From assembly GCF_026191635.1 (NCBI RefSeq), contig NZ_JAKRRW010000005.1:186001-250000 (forward strand): 64,000 nt of DNA, in the 5' to 3' direction. The position numbers and the translations under genes were made by a program. Below the pieces are notes generated by a model. That model was not told the DNA's origin. It made no database searches and saw nothing but the letters and a program-made list of their open reading frames with translations. Below, one piece after another: positions 34,704 through 45,403 of the stretch. The number at the start of each line of letters is the position of its first letter. Within the stretch, counting starts at the first letter, position 1. Origin of the DNA: Photobacterium obscurum. Lineage in GTDB: Bacteria > Pseudomonadota > Gammaproteobacteria > Enterobacterales > Vibrionaceae.

Positions 34704-35630
34704 ATGACAAGAGCCTCTATCCCGATAGGACAAGTCGGGGATTATGAAATTAAGCAGCTGAAGATCTTTAAAACAGTGGCCGATTGCGGTGGCTTTTCCG
34801 CAGCCGAAACAGAGCTAAATATTAGCCGCTCGACCATAAGTATTCACATCTCCAATCTTGAATCCCGCCTCAACCTGACACTTTGCCGACGCGGGCGCGC
34901 CGGCTTTTCCCTGACCGAAGAGGGTTCGGTCGTCTACGATGCCACCATCAAGCTACTGGGCGAGCTGGAAGATTTTCGCAACACCATCAACCACCTTGAT
35001 ACCCAGTTATCCGGCACCCTGACAGTCCTGTTCAGCGATACCATCAGCCTAGATACTCGCGCCCGGATCCCGGATGTTTTCCGCAAATTCTCAAAGCTGG
35101 CGAGCGAGGTCTACCTGACGTCCGAGGTCGCCAGAATGACTGAGATTGAAAGACTGGTGATGAGCGAGGAAGCCGACATCGGCTTTATCCCCTACCACCG
35201 CAGCCTCGACGGTCTCGAATACCAACATATCTATACCGATAACTGCTACCTCTACTGTAGCCGGGATAACCCGCTGTACGAGCTCAGTGCAGACGAGCTC
35301 AGCGACGAGATCATCGACGGCTTTCCGGTCGTGTATGCCGGAATGAAGACTCAGGAAAACATCAACGGCCACCTGGCTAATATGAACCTCAAAGCCACGG
35401 CCTATAACTATGAGTCGCGACTAGCATTACTGCTGTCTTCCAAATACATCGGCTTCCTGCCGGAAACCTATGCCCAGCCCTATGTTGATACTGGCGATCT
35501 AAAAGCCATCGCACCTGAAAGGCGTTTCTACACCCTTGAAATCATGGCTATTACCAAAAAGACCAGTACAGTCAACAAGGTTCGTTCATTGTTTATCAAA
35601 ACCCTGAGCGACTTTTACCGCAACAACTAG
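34704..35630 (+). CDS. LysR-family regulator beside the semialdehyde dehydrogenase
   Basis: The 308-residue product starts at the ATG at 34704; a GTG at 34656 would add 16 residues. The N-terminal helix-turn-helix is at about 12-70 (QLKIFKTVADCGGFSAAETELNISRSTISIHI), followed by a wing with RRGRAGFSLTEEG and a C-terminal effector domain. It faces the GabD-like gene and likely controls it, and possibly the dctPQM operon beyond. Confidence 0.86.
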   Translation: MTRASIPIGQVGDYEIKQLKIFKTVADCGGFSAAETELNISRSTISIHISNLESRLNLTLCRRGRAGFSLTEEGSVVYDATIKLLGELEDFRNTINHLDTQLSGTLTVLFSDTISLDTRARIPDVFRKFSKLASEVYLTSEVARMTEIERLVMSEEADIGFIPYHRSLDGLEYQHIYTDNCYLYCSRDNPLYELSADELSDEIIDGFPVVYAGMKTQENINGHLANMNLKATAYNYESRLALLLSSKYIGFLPETYAQPYVDTGDLKAIAPERRFYTLEIMAITKKTSTVNKVRSLFIKTLSDFYRNN

Positions 35631-35732
35631 CCATTTTCCAAATAGGAAAGAGCTCTTGTCTGAATGGCAACTAGGTGACGGCAATCATCCCGAGTACATT
35701 GTCTTCACCTTCTCCTAGCCATAGCGAGTTCC

Positions 35733-35924
35733 ATGAACAAGATCCTTTTTTGCTGCTTTGCCCTTGTCCTGATGTATCCATTGGGCATCGATCTCTACCT
35801 CGTCGGTCTACCACAAATTGCAACAAGCCTGAGTGCGACAGAAGCAGACCTTCACGTCGCGTTCTCGATTTACCTTCTGGGTATGGCATCAACAATGATA
35901 TTGGGCGGAATGGGAGACCATTAA
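35733..35924 (+). pseudogene. mdtL: N-terminal remnant of an MdtL-type MFS drug transporter
   Basis: The 63 codons match the first membrane segments of MdtL (DHA1 family): [20 protein letters not shown], then a stretch like SEAQLHIAFSVYLAGMA (here [19 protein letters not shown]) and a stop after GGMGDH. MdtL is about 390 residues, so roughly 85% of the gene is gone. The rest of the space before lhgO (31 bases) has no further transporter sequence, so the end was deleted and not just frameshifted. Whether the peptide is made is unknown. Confidence 0.8.
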
Positions 35925-35930
35925 AAGCCT

Positions 35931-35944
35931 GTTAGCGAGCTAAC
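35931..35944 (-). terminator. Small hairpin after lhgO
   Basis: GTTAGC and GCTAAC form a 6-bp stem with a 2-base loop, followed on the minus strand by AGGCTTTTAA. It could end the lhgO transcript, but it is short. Confidence 0.4.
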
Positions 35945-35955
35945 CATTGCAGCAC

Positions 35956-37203
35956 TTAACCAACCATCGCGACTGGCTGCAAACATTCCGTCCGCAGCTT
36001 TTCGGTAACCTTGTCGCAGATATAGCCGCCAATAGGGATCGCCGAGGTGGCGGCTGGGGAAGGGGCATTACAGACATGCAGGCTGCGGCGGCTCTCGGCA
36101 AACAGAAAGTCATGGACCAAGGTGCCATCTTTGAGCACCGCCTGAGCGCGGATCCCCGCCGGATAGGACTCTAAATCCGCCAGATGAATTTTCGGGCAGT
36201 ATTTGTTGACCAGCTTGAGATAGCCCGGCTTCCACCATGAGTTTTTGGTCTCGATCAACCCTGTTTTTAGGTGCTTGGCAGTGACCTTCCAGAAACCAGA
36301 AAAAGTGACCATGTCACGTATATCAGTCAGGCTCACATTCACCTTGCCATAGCCTTCACGCTTCCAGCCCTGCACCGCATTGGGGCCCACCGTTACCGAA
36401 CCGTCGATCATCCGGGTTAGGTGCACGCCCAGGAACGGCAGATCCGGATCGGGGATCGGGTATATCAGGTGATTGACGATCTGGTTGTATTTCTCCGGCA
36501 GCCGGTAATACTCGCCGCGATAGGGAATGATCTGGAAATCGGTCTTGATCCCCAGCATCTTGGTCATCCTGTCGGCCATCAGTCCCGAACAGGCAATCAT
36601 AAAACGACAAGATAACGCCAAGATCTCTTCACTTTTACGACAAGTTACTATTATTTCGCTCTCATTTTCTATCAGGCCTTCGACCAACGTACCGAGCATC
36701 ACCTCACCTCCCAGGGCGCGGAACTCCTCGGCCATTTTCTCGGTCACCAAACGGTAGTTCACGATACTGGTGGTATCGACCAGTATCGCTCCGAGCCCCT
36801 CGATATTGGGTTCTTTTTGCTTTAATGCCGCCAGATCCAGCAGCTCAACCCCGATACCGTTCTGCATACAGCGCTGGTATAGCGCCTGCATCCGTTCCAG
36901 CTCCAGCTTGTCAGTCGCTACCAGCAGCTTGCCGCAGTTTTCGACCGGGATATCATGCTTGGCGCAAAATCGGGTTGTCGCTTCCACCCCAGCTTTGCAA
37001 AATTCCGCCTTCATGCTGCCCGGCGCATAATAGACCCCGGCATGAATAACCCCGCTGTTATGTCCCGTCTGATGCTGCGCCAAGCCGGTTTCTTTTTCTA
37101 TCAGCAAAATCGATTTATCCGGGTAGCGCTGCTGCAACTGCCACGCAGTCGAAACCCCGACAATACCGCCACCGATAATGATGTAATCGTAGATAGTACT
37201 CAC
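35956..37203 (-). CDS. lhgO: L-2-hydroxyglutarate oxidase/dehydrogenase LhgO
   Basis: This 415-residue FAD enzyme begins MSTIYDYIIIGGGIVGVSTAWQL-type (GxGxxG dinucleotide site at about 11-16) and follows the LhgO/YgaF pattern along its length: HNSGVIHAGVYYAPGSMKAEFC, NYRLVTEKMAEEF, IPYRGEYYRLP, GPNAVQGWKREGY and SYPAGIRAQAV. LhgO oxidises L-2-hydroxyglutarate to 2-oxoglutarate and passes electrons to the quinone pool. It lies downstream of glaH, which makes its substrate, in the same order as csiD-lhgO in E. coli. About 100 bases with a hairpin separate the two. Confidence 0.93.
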   Translation of the reverse strand: MSTIYDYIIIGGGIVGVSTAWQLQQRYPDKSILLIEKETGLAQHQTGHNSGVIHAGVYYAPGSMKAEFCKAGVEATTRFCAKHDIPVENCGKLLVATDKLELERMQALYQRCMQNGIGVELLDLAALKQKEPNIEGLGAILVDTTSIVNYRLVTEKMAEEFRALGGEVMLGTLVEGLIENESEIIVTCRKSEEILALSCRFMIACSGLMADRMTKMLGIKTDFQIIPYRGEYYRLPEKYNQIVNHLIYPIPDPDLPFLGVHLTRMIDGSVTVGPNAVQGWKREGYGKVNVSLTDIRDMVTFSGFWKVTAKHLKTGLIETKNSWWKPGYLKLVNKYCPKIHLADLESYPAGIRAQAVLKDGTLVHDFLFAESRRSLHVCNAPSPAATSAIPIGGYICDKVTEKLRTECLQPVAMVG

Positions 37204-37237
37204 TCGTTTTCACTCCATTGATACCAACTGTGATAAA

Positions 37238-37264
37238 AGCCCGCCGCAGTCACTGCGGCGGGCT
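37238..37264 (-). terminator. Intercistronic terminator-like hairpin between glaH and lhgO
   Basis: AGCCCGCCGCAG and CTGCGGCGGGCT form a perfect 12-bp GC-rich stem with a 3-base loop. On the minus strand TTTTATCA follows. It lies in the direction of glaH transcription, before lhgO, so it may reduce read-through. Confidence 0.75.
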
Positions 37265-37306
37265 CTATCTTTGTATTTATTCTTTAATCCGCAACATTAA
37301 GCCAAC

Positions 37307-38266
37307 TTAACGAGTAAAGTGACCACGCTGGCGAAGCAGCTCACGCTTAAGGCCACCATGGGCAACAAACTTATCACGGCCGTGCAGCCAACAATGGTTC
37401 TGCACCACCAGCATCGATCCGACTTTGACCCTGACATTGAAACAGTTGCTGTCCGCTTCAAGCGACTCGCTCATCTGATGCAGATACAGCCCCTGCTGCA
37501 TGTTCTGTGGCTGAGCAAACTGGTCGATAAACAGCATGTGCGGCTTGCCGTTACTGTCTTCCTCGAAAAATACCGGGTGCTCGATGGTATAACCGACATT
37601 TTTGCTCGGTGGTGCTCCCCAGACAATGTTCTGCTTGGCCATCGGATGGTGATAGAAGCGTTCCAGCTCCTGCCACTCGTCGACATGAAGCAACAACGAA
37701 TCCCCCATCTCCATATTCTGCTCGTCCATCTTCATCATCAGCACGAAGTCGGTACGCTCATTGACATAGGTTCCGTCATTGTGAAGCTCCATACGGCGGT
37801 GGGCCTGGCGCAAATAGCTGTCGCTATGATCTTCGTTCTTGACCGTAAAGCGCGCATAGTACTTGCCATACATCGCATCGAAGTTCGGGATTCCGATCAA
37901 GTGGGAGACCGCCGTGGAAAGCTTGACGAAGAAATCCCGCTGCTCGTCACTGTCCTCAAAAGCAGCTTGTGCTTGCTCGTCCGCCTGCAGTAAGAAAGCA
38001 CCGGTTTCACGGTTTGCCATTATAGCAACCAGTAATTCACCCAGTTGGTAATCACAAGCCTTGTCCAGGGCATCAGCCGTGGCATAGCGTAAAAACGGCT
38101 TGTACTCTAGCGACTGCAGGCTCCAGTTAGCACTCAAATCGATAAAACGATCCAAGGTATTCTTGTCCAGTGTTACCACTTGCAAGCGCGGGTTAATCGC
38201 ATAAGGGGCAACAGAAAAACCGTGGTATTGGGTCGTGCTCTCGTTCACTGCTGGGGCAATATTCAT
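37307..38266 (-). CDS. glaH: Glutarate 2-hydroxylase GlaH (CsiD)
   Basis: This 319-residue protein aligns well by eye with E. coli CsiD/GlaH. The Fe(II) facial triad is His162 and Asp164 in MELHNDGTYV plus His295 in NHCWLHGRDKF, with a downstream Arg (KRELLRQRGHF) for 2-oxoglutarate. The GlaH-specific segments SNFDAM-like (IPNFDAMYGKYYARF) and SDSYLRQAHR are present. The enzyme hydroxylates glutarate to L-2-hydroxyglutarate, using 2-oxoglutarate and O2. The C-terminus is slightly shorter than in E. coli. It is divergent from a LysR gene, not next to a GntR-type csiR as in E. coli. Confidence 0.94.
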   Translation of the reverse strand: MNIAPAVNESTTQYHGFSVAPYAINPRLQVVTLDKNTLDRFIDLSANWSLQSLEYKPFLRYATADALDKACDYQLGELLVAIMANRETGAFLLQADEQAQAAFEDSDEQRDFFVKLSTAVSHLIGIPNFDAMYGKYYARFTVKNEDHSDSYLRQAHRRMELHNDGTYVNERTDFVLMMKMDEQNMEMGDSLLLHVDEWQELERFYHHPMAKQNIVWGAPPSKNVGYTIEHPVFFEEDSNGKPHMLFIDQFAQPQNMQQGLYLHQMSESLEADSNCFNVRVKVGSMLVVQNHCWLHGRDKFVAHGGLKRELLRQRGHFTR

Positions 38267-38397
38267 GGGTAGCTTCCTTTGTCTCTTTAACAGGCTCTCC
38301 GGCCCGGTGAGGTTGACTTAACTGTTATTGGAGTGCCGTCTGGCATCGCCGGCCATTCGGGTTAACAAAACTATAACGAGGGCGGGAAGATATTAAC

Positions 38398-38427
38398 AAT
38401 ATATGGTAAATATAGTTTTCATATATT
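38398..38427. promoter_or_regulatory. Inverted repeat in the glaH/LysR divergent region, possible operator
   Basis: AATATATG (38398-38405) and CATATATT (38420-38427) are perfect inverted repeats with a 14-base A/T-rich spacer. They lie between divergent genes, about 130 bases from glaH and 45 from the LysR start. Size and place suit a LysR-type site. Confidence 0.45.
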
Positions 38428-38471
38428 TTATAGATAGAAAGTAGCAACAAGCCTGTCACCAAGGAGCGGAT

Positions 38472-39362
38472 ATGGATCTCAAGCGATTACACTATTTCAC
38501 GGTGCTGGCCCAGACCGGCAACTTTACCAAAGCGGCAGATCAACTTGGCATTGCCCAGTCGGCACTGAGTATCAGCATTCAAAAACTGGAACGGCAACTG
38601 GAGCTGAAACTGATCAACCGCGCCGAGCGGCAAATGAGCCTGACGGCTGACGGACAAGTCCTGCTGCGCCATGCCAGACAGATCCTCGAAGATGTCGAGC
38701 AGGCGCAAAAAGAACTGCAGGAGCTGAAAGGGCTGGAAAGCGGCGTCATTAACTTCGGGGTATCAGCCATGCTCGGATCGTATTACCTGCCCGAAACGCT
38801 GGCCCTGTTCAAACAAACCTATCCGGGCATTCAGATCAATATCCAGGAAGCCGGTACAGCCACCCTGGAAAAAATGCTGCTCGACGGCCAGCTCGATTTG
38901 GCACTGATCCGCTCTGACCGCCCCCACGATCAAATCCGCCATACTACCCTTGCCAAAGAACAAATTGTCGCCTGTGTACCAAGCAACCACCCCTTTGCCC
39001 GGCAAAGCAGCATCACCCTCGATCAGTTTTGCCAGCAGCCACTGGTACTCTTTCGTGATGGGTATTTTCTCCGAGAGGCTATTAGCCGTTATTGCCAACA
39101 GCAGAAAATCACCCCGGACATCCGTTTCGAAACCAACCTGATCGAGCTATTAAAATCACTGGTGCGCAAGGAAATCGGTATCTGTACCTGCCTGCCGATC
39201 ATCCTCGGTAACGATACTGATTTGGTCACCGTGCCTTTTGAACCGGTAATCCCGCTCCACCTCGGTATCGGCTGGAAATCCAGCCACTATCTATCCAGTG
39301 CAGCGCAAGCATTCGTCAACTTCATGCAGGCAGAGCTCGCCCCGGCAACAGGCAATGTTTGA
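38472..39362 (+). CDS. LysR-family regulator, likely controlling glaH-lhgO
   Basis: This 296-residue protein starts MDLKRLHYFTVLAQTGNFTK, with the helix-turn-helix through about residue 60 (AADQLGIAQSALSISIQKL). The effector domain has the CbnR/CatR-like pattern (LALIRSDRP, EQIVACVPSNHPFA). It is divergent from glaH and 93 bases upstream of the aminotransferase gene on the same strand, so it is placed to control both sides. LysR control of glaH differs from the GntR-type CsiR of E. coli. Confidence 0.88.
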   Translation: MDLKRLHYFTVLAQTGNFTKAADQLGIAQSALSISIQKLERQLELKLINRAERQMSLTADGQVLLRHARQILEDVEQAQKELQELKGLESGVINFGVSAMLGSYYLPETLALFKQTYPGIQINIQEAGTATLEKMLLDGQLDLALIRSDRPHDQIRHTTLAKEQIVACVPSNHPFARQSSITLDQFCQQPLVLFRDGYFLREAISRYCQQQKITPDIRFETNLIELLKSLVRKEIGICTCLPIILGNDTDLVTVPFEPVIPLHLGIGWKSSHYLSSAAQAFVNFMQAELAPATGNV

Positions 39363-39455
39363 TAGGCATAAACCTTTATTTTAATTTGTAGTGACTTTTC
39401 AGCCAGCAACATCTTGTTAACCTCCATTCAACAATAACAACCACAGAGCCAGCAC

Positions 39456-40772
39456 ATGGAAAAGAAAGTCAGCTACGACGCATTCTGGATGCCGTTTACG
39501 GCAAACCGTAACTTTAAAGCCAACCCTAGGATCATCAACCGCGCAGAGGGTATGTACTGTTATTCAGATAACGGAACTCAGCTGCTTGATGCCACCGCAG
39601 GATTATGGTGTGTCAATGCGGGGCATGGCCGCAAAGAAATTGGCGAGGCAATGGCCAAGCAGGTTGCTGAACTGGATTACAGCTCACCGTTTAACTTCGG
39701 CCATGATATCGGCTTTGAATTTGCTGAGCGTCTGGTTTCGTTTACCCCTCCGGGGCTAAACAAAGTCTTCTTTACCAACTCTGGCTCTGAGGCGGTGGAA
39801 AGTGCACTAAAAATTGCCCTCGCCTATCAACAGGCAAAAGGCAATACCGGCAAGTTCAAGCTGATTGGTCGTGAGCTCGGCTATCACGGTGTCAACTTCG
39901 GCGGTATTTCCGTCGGCGGCCTGACCCCAAACCGCAAGGGTTTTGGTCCGTTGCTCCCTACCGATCACCTGTCACACACCCTTGATATTGCCAACAGCGC
40001 CTTCAGCCAGGGGCTACCCGAACAGGGCTCGGAAAAGGCCGAACAGTTGGAACAGCTTATCCAGTTCCACGGTGCAGACAGTATCGCCGCGGTAATTGTT
40101 GAGCCGATAGCGGGTGCCGGTGGGGTGATCCTGCCACCTAAAGGCTACCTGCGCCGACTTCGTGAAATCTGTAGCAAGCACGATGTGGTTCTTATCTTCG
40201 ATGAGGTCATTACCGGCTGGGGGCGTTTGGGCTCGCCATTTGCTTCCGAAGAATTTGACGTGGTGCCGGATCTAATCACATCAGCTAAGGGAATCACCAG
40301 CGGTGTGGTTCCGCTCGGGGCGGTCTTTGCCAAGGACGAGATCTACCAGACTGTGATCAACAGCGCCCCGGAAGGAGCCGTTGAATTCTTCCACGGTTAC
40401 ACCTATTCTGGCCATCCAGTCGCCTGTGCTGCAGGGCTGGCAACGCTAGATATCTACCAACGCGAAGGGCTGCTCGAGCGTGCCGGCGGTGAAATTGGCC
40501 AGTATTTCCAGCAGGGGCTGCACTCGCTAAAAGGCATCCCCTCGATTATCGATATCCGTAACTACGGCCTGATAGGCGCCGTACAGTTTGCCGAGCAGGC
40601 CGACGGCAAGCCGGTTGGCTTTGATATTCTCAAGCGCTGCTACGACAAAGGGGTAATGGTCCGCAGCATGGGCAACACCATCGCCTTGTCACCGCCGCTG
40701 ATCATCGAAAAGCAGCACATAGACGTGATTGTCGATACCCTTTCAAGCATCGCCAAAGATATTCCGGCGTAA
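39456..40772 (+). CDS. Class III omega-amino acid:pyruvate aminotransferase
   Basis: This 438-residue PLP enzyme is of the omega-amino acid/beta-alanine:pyruvate transaminase type: YDAFWMPFTANRNFKANPR at the start, TAGLWCVNAGHGRKEI, FTNSGSEAVESALKIAL, the cofactor aspartate in LIFDEVITGWGRLG and the PLP lysine in TSAKGITSGVVPLGAV. Such enzymes transfer the terminal amino group of omega-amino acids or amines to pyruvate. Placed beside a glutarate pathway it could act on 5-aminovalerate and give glutarate semialdehyde. Beta-alanine or taurine-type substrates remain possible. A strong terminator follows. Confidence 0.87.
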   Translation: MEKKVSYDAFWMPFTANRNFKANPRIINRAEGMYCYSDNGTQLLDATAGLWCVNAGHGRKEIGEAMAKQVAELDYSSPFNFGHDIGFEFAERLVSFTPPGLNKVFFTNSGSEAVESALKIALAYQQAKGNTGKFKLIGRELGYHGVNFGGISVGGLTPNRKGFGPLLPTDHLSHTLDIANSAFSQGLPEQGSEKAEQLEQLIQFHGADSIAAVIVEPIAGAGGVILPPKGYLRRLREICSKHDVVLIFDEVITGWGRLGSPFASEEFDVVPDLITSAKGITSGVVPLGAVFAKDEIYQTVINSAPEGAVEFFHGYTYSGHPVACAAGLATLDIYQREGLLERAGGEIGQYFQQGLHSLKGIPSIIDIRNYGLIGAVQFAEQADGKPVGFDILKRCYDKGVMVRSMGNTIALSPPLIIEKQHIDVIVDTLSSIAKDIPA

Positions 40773-40792
40773 TGCCATTTAAGTCAGACCCG

Positions 40793-40830
40793 CCGTTTTG
40801 CCTGCTTATCAATACAGGCAAAACGGTTTT
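40793..40830 (+). terminator. Terminator of the omega-aminotransferase gene
   Basis: CCGTTTTGCCTG and CAGGCAAAACGG form a perfect 12-bp stem with a 10-base loop, followed by TTTTCGTTTT. Confidence 0.9.
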
Positions 40831-40987
40831 CGTTTTCCAACCATGACGGCAATGCTCGCTAAGGCAATCAGGCTTAAGGCAAAATTCACGCCCCCTCTTA
40901 ATTCAGCAAAAAATAATCTCATTTTTTTTCGTCTTTTTATGTCCCCACTCGTCTTATAGGTACTGAAACATAAAATGAGAGTTCAAC

Positions 40988-41686
40988 ATGATTAAAGTAG
41001 TTAGTTTTAAAATCTGTCCGTTTGTCCAGCGTGTTACTGCAGCCCTTGCAGCAAAGCAAGTCCCTTACGAAATTGAATATATCAGCCTGAAAGATAAACC
41101 ACAGTGGTTCCTAGACTTGGCACCAAACGGACAAGTTCCTGTTCTGATTACAGAGTCTGGCACTGCGCTTTTCGAGTCTGACGCAATTATTGAATATATC
41201 GAAGATGAATTTGGTCCGCTTGAAGAAGGCGTGACCAATGAACAGCGTGCGCTCGACCGCGCTTGGAGCTACCTGGGTTCAAAAAACTATCTAACCCAAT
41301 GCGGTACGATGGGCAGCAAAGACAAGGCAACCTTTGAAGAGCGTGTAGCCAAATTCATCACAGCATTTGCCAAAGTGGAGGCACAGCTCTCGGGGGAAGC
41401 CAAATTCTTCAAGTCGGACGTGCTCAGCAATGTCGATATCGCATGGCTGCCCCTGCTTCATCGGGCAGCAATAATTAAAAAGCATACCGACTTTGACTTT
41501 TTATGCGGCCTACCCAAAGTACAGGCTTGGCAGTCTGCTCTATTGGAGACAGGGCTTGCCGAAAAAACGATATCAGACGATTTTGAACAGCTATTTACTG
41601 ACTTCTACCTATCAGATACTTACCTAGGAACCGGGAAGGATGTACAGCAAAGCAGTGCATGTTCATCAAGCAGCTGCTGCAGCTGA
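40988..41686 (+). CDS. Glutathione S-transferase family protein with Cys-rich tail
   Basis: This 232-residue protein has a GST-N thioredoxin-fold domain with VSFKICPFVQRV (a CPFV motif at 10-13, as in omega-class GSTs and dehydroascorbate reductases), NGQVPVLI with the cis-Pro, and ESDAIIEYIE for glutathione. The C-terminal helical domain ends near residue 215. The last residues are SSACSSSSCCS, adding three cysteines after the domain proper. Omega-type GSTs carry out thiol transfer and reductive deglutathionylation. A single gene, with the gene upstream ended by a terminator. Confidence 0.85.
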   Translation: MIKVVSFKICPFVQRVTAALAAKQVPYEIEYISLKDKPQWFLDLAPNGQVPVLITESGTALFESDAIIEYIEDEFGPLEEGVTNEQRALDRAWSYLGSKNYLTQCGTMGSKDKATFEERVAKFITAFAKVEAQLSGEAKFFKSDVLSNVDIAWLPLLHRAAIIKKHTDFDFLCGLPKVQAWQSALLETGLAEKTISDDFEQLFTDFYLSDTYLGTGKDVQQSSACSSSSCCS

Positions 41687-41764
41687 TAACACATTGAGGC
41701 CAAATGAAATTTAACTAGTAGCACCTTCCTTCTTTTTAGCAAACCACTAAAAGCATCGCCAAAA

Positions 41765-41791
41765 GACTCCTGCACACTCTGTGCAGGAGTC
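41765..41791. terminator. Terminator shared by GST and katG genes
   Basis: GACTCCTGCACA and TGTGCAGGAGTC form a perfect 12-bp stem with a 3-base loop. On the minus strand TTTTGG follows, serving katG; plus-strand T's are few. Confidence 0.8.
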
Positions 41792-41810
41792 ATTAACTTC
41801 CGGGTGATGA

Positions 41811-44102
<2,292 letters not shown>

Positions 44103-44295
44103 TTAATGGAAAAAACTGATTAGTGTAATCGGAAAAACCAATCACTTTATCATCATCAGGCAGTAATATTACGAGTACACTTAGCAGCCGGCTTCGTATT
44201 CAACGTTGGTAAATTTACCCACGATAAAGCCAGTGCATATTTAAGCTAATTAGATACCTTTATATCAACAAGTTAAAGCATATAGGTAACATCGG

Positions 44296-44937
44296 CTATA
44301 GCACACGAGGAACTTCAGCCAAACTTTGCAGTACCGCGTGCGCCCTTTCCGCGACATCCTCGCTCGGCTCCAGTAAGTCCGGGATCATCACCGCCTTGCA
44401 GCCCGCATCGAGTCCAGCGCGCATGCCGTTGTTGGAGTCTTCCAGCACCAGACATGCTGCAGGTAGGATATCCAACTGTTCAGAAGCCATCCGGTAGCAA
44501 TCGGGATGAGGCTTGCCGTTTTCGACATCTTCCGAGGTGATCACCACATCGAACTGGGCCAGATGCCCAGAACCTGCAAAATGATGCTTCACTTCAGGCA
44601 GTGCCGAAGAAGTTACCAGTGCACACTTGATGTCATTGGCCTGCAGCAGTTGGAACAATTCATCGAATCCCGGCTTGTAGGCAACGCCCATGTCACGACG
44701 GGCATGAAGATCGGTATCCCGCACCTGCCTAAAGCGGGCAAGGTCAAGTTTGTCACCGAATCGGGCGACCACCCGACGCTCGCATTCCGCATCCTGCACC
44801 CCGATAAAGCTCTGGTAAAAATCGTCTTCCAACTCAAAGCCCTGCTCGCTGGCCGCCAGCTGCCAACTCGCTTTGTAGAGCCCTTCGGTATCGAAGATCA
44901 GCCCATCCATATCGAACAATACTGCTTGTACTTCCAT
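44296..44937 (-). CDS. HAD-superfamily phosphatase (beta-phosphoglucomutase-like subfamily)
   Basis: This 213-residue protein has HAD motif I AVLFDMDGLIFDTEG (nucleophile and acid aspartates at 9 and 11), motif II in CALVTSSALPEV, motif III lysine in ENGKPHPDCY and motif IV in LVLEDSNNGMRAG. A helical cap lies between motifs I and II. Such enzymes dephosphorylate sugar phosphates or act as phosphomutases (YcjU, YniC, GS-type relatives). The neighbouring VOC gene is on the same strand 77 bases upstream, but a shared role is not evident. Confidence 0.87.
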   Translation of the reverse strand: MEVQAVLFDMDGLIFDTEGLYKASWQLAASEQGFELEDDFYQSFIGVQDAECERRVVARFGDKLDLARFRQVRDTDLHARRDMGVAYKPGFDELFQLLQANDIKCALVTSSALPEVKHHFAGSGHLAQFDVVITSEDVENGKPHPDCYRMASEQLDILPAACLVLEDSNNGMRAGLDAGCKAVMIPDLLEPSEDVAERAHAVLQSLAEVPRVL

Positions 44938-45013
44938 GACTACTCCAGTCTAAAACAACAAGAATCAATTACATAAAAGGGAGGCAATTTCAGCACTATC
45001 ACTCACCCCTGCG

Positions 45014-45403
45014 TTAAACGGTAATTTCCAGGCGGTTGCCCTCAGGATCCAGAACCACACTTTCGTAATAGCCATCGCCGGTACGGCGCGGACCGTCAAC
45101 CACTTTATAACCGTCAGCGGCTAAACGGGAGGTTAATACTTCGACCTGTTGTTCTGAGCCAACCGACATAGCAAGGTGAATCAGTCCCGTAAACTGCTCA
45201 AAAATATCATTTTTCGAGTCGGGTATCGTCGGCATACTCATAATTTCCAAACGTGCGCCTGAGTCAAAGCTCAAAAAATAGGACGAAAAGCCCTTGGTTG
45301 GATTGACATATTTATCATTTGCCTCCGCATTGAAGTACTTCTGATAAAACGACTTCATCAACTCTAGATCTTTGGTCCAAATTGCTACATGTTCAATGTT
45401 CAT
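45014..45403 (-). CDS. VOC (glyoxalase I-like) family protein
   Basis: The start at 45403 is preceded by AGGAAAGGAC and gives a 129-residue protein: [24 protein letters not shown] has the first metal His (5), [10 protein letters not shown] the second motif, and [18 protein letters not shown] the C-terminal Glu. It resembles GloA-like VOC enzymes of unknown substrate, and has one VOC unit plus dimer formation as usual. A start six codons upstream is also open. Confidence 0.83.
   Translation of the reverse strand: MNIEHVAIWTKDLELMKSFYQKYFNAEANDKYVNPTKGFSSYFLSFDSGARLEIMSMPTIPDSKNDIFEQFTGLIHLAMSVGSEQQVEVLTSRLAADGYKVVDGPRRTGDGYYESVVLDPEGNRLEITV

Noticed and set aside
35733-35924. The mdtL-like frame as a real small multidrug protein
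   Set aside because: It covers only two membrane segments of a twelve-span carrier, so it cannot work as a transporter; treated as a remnant.
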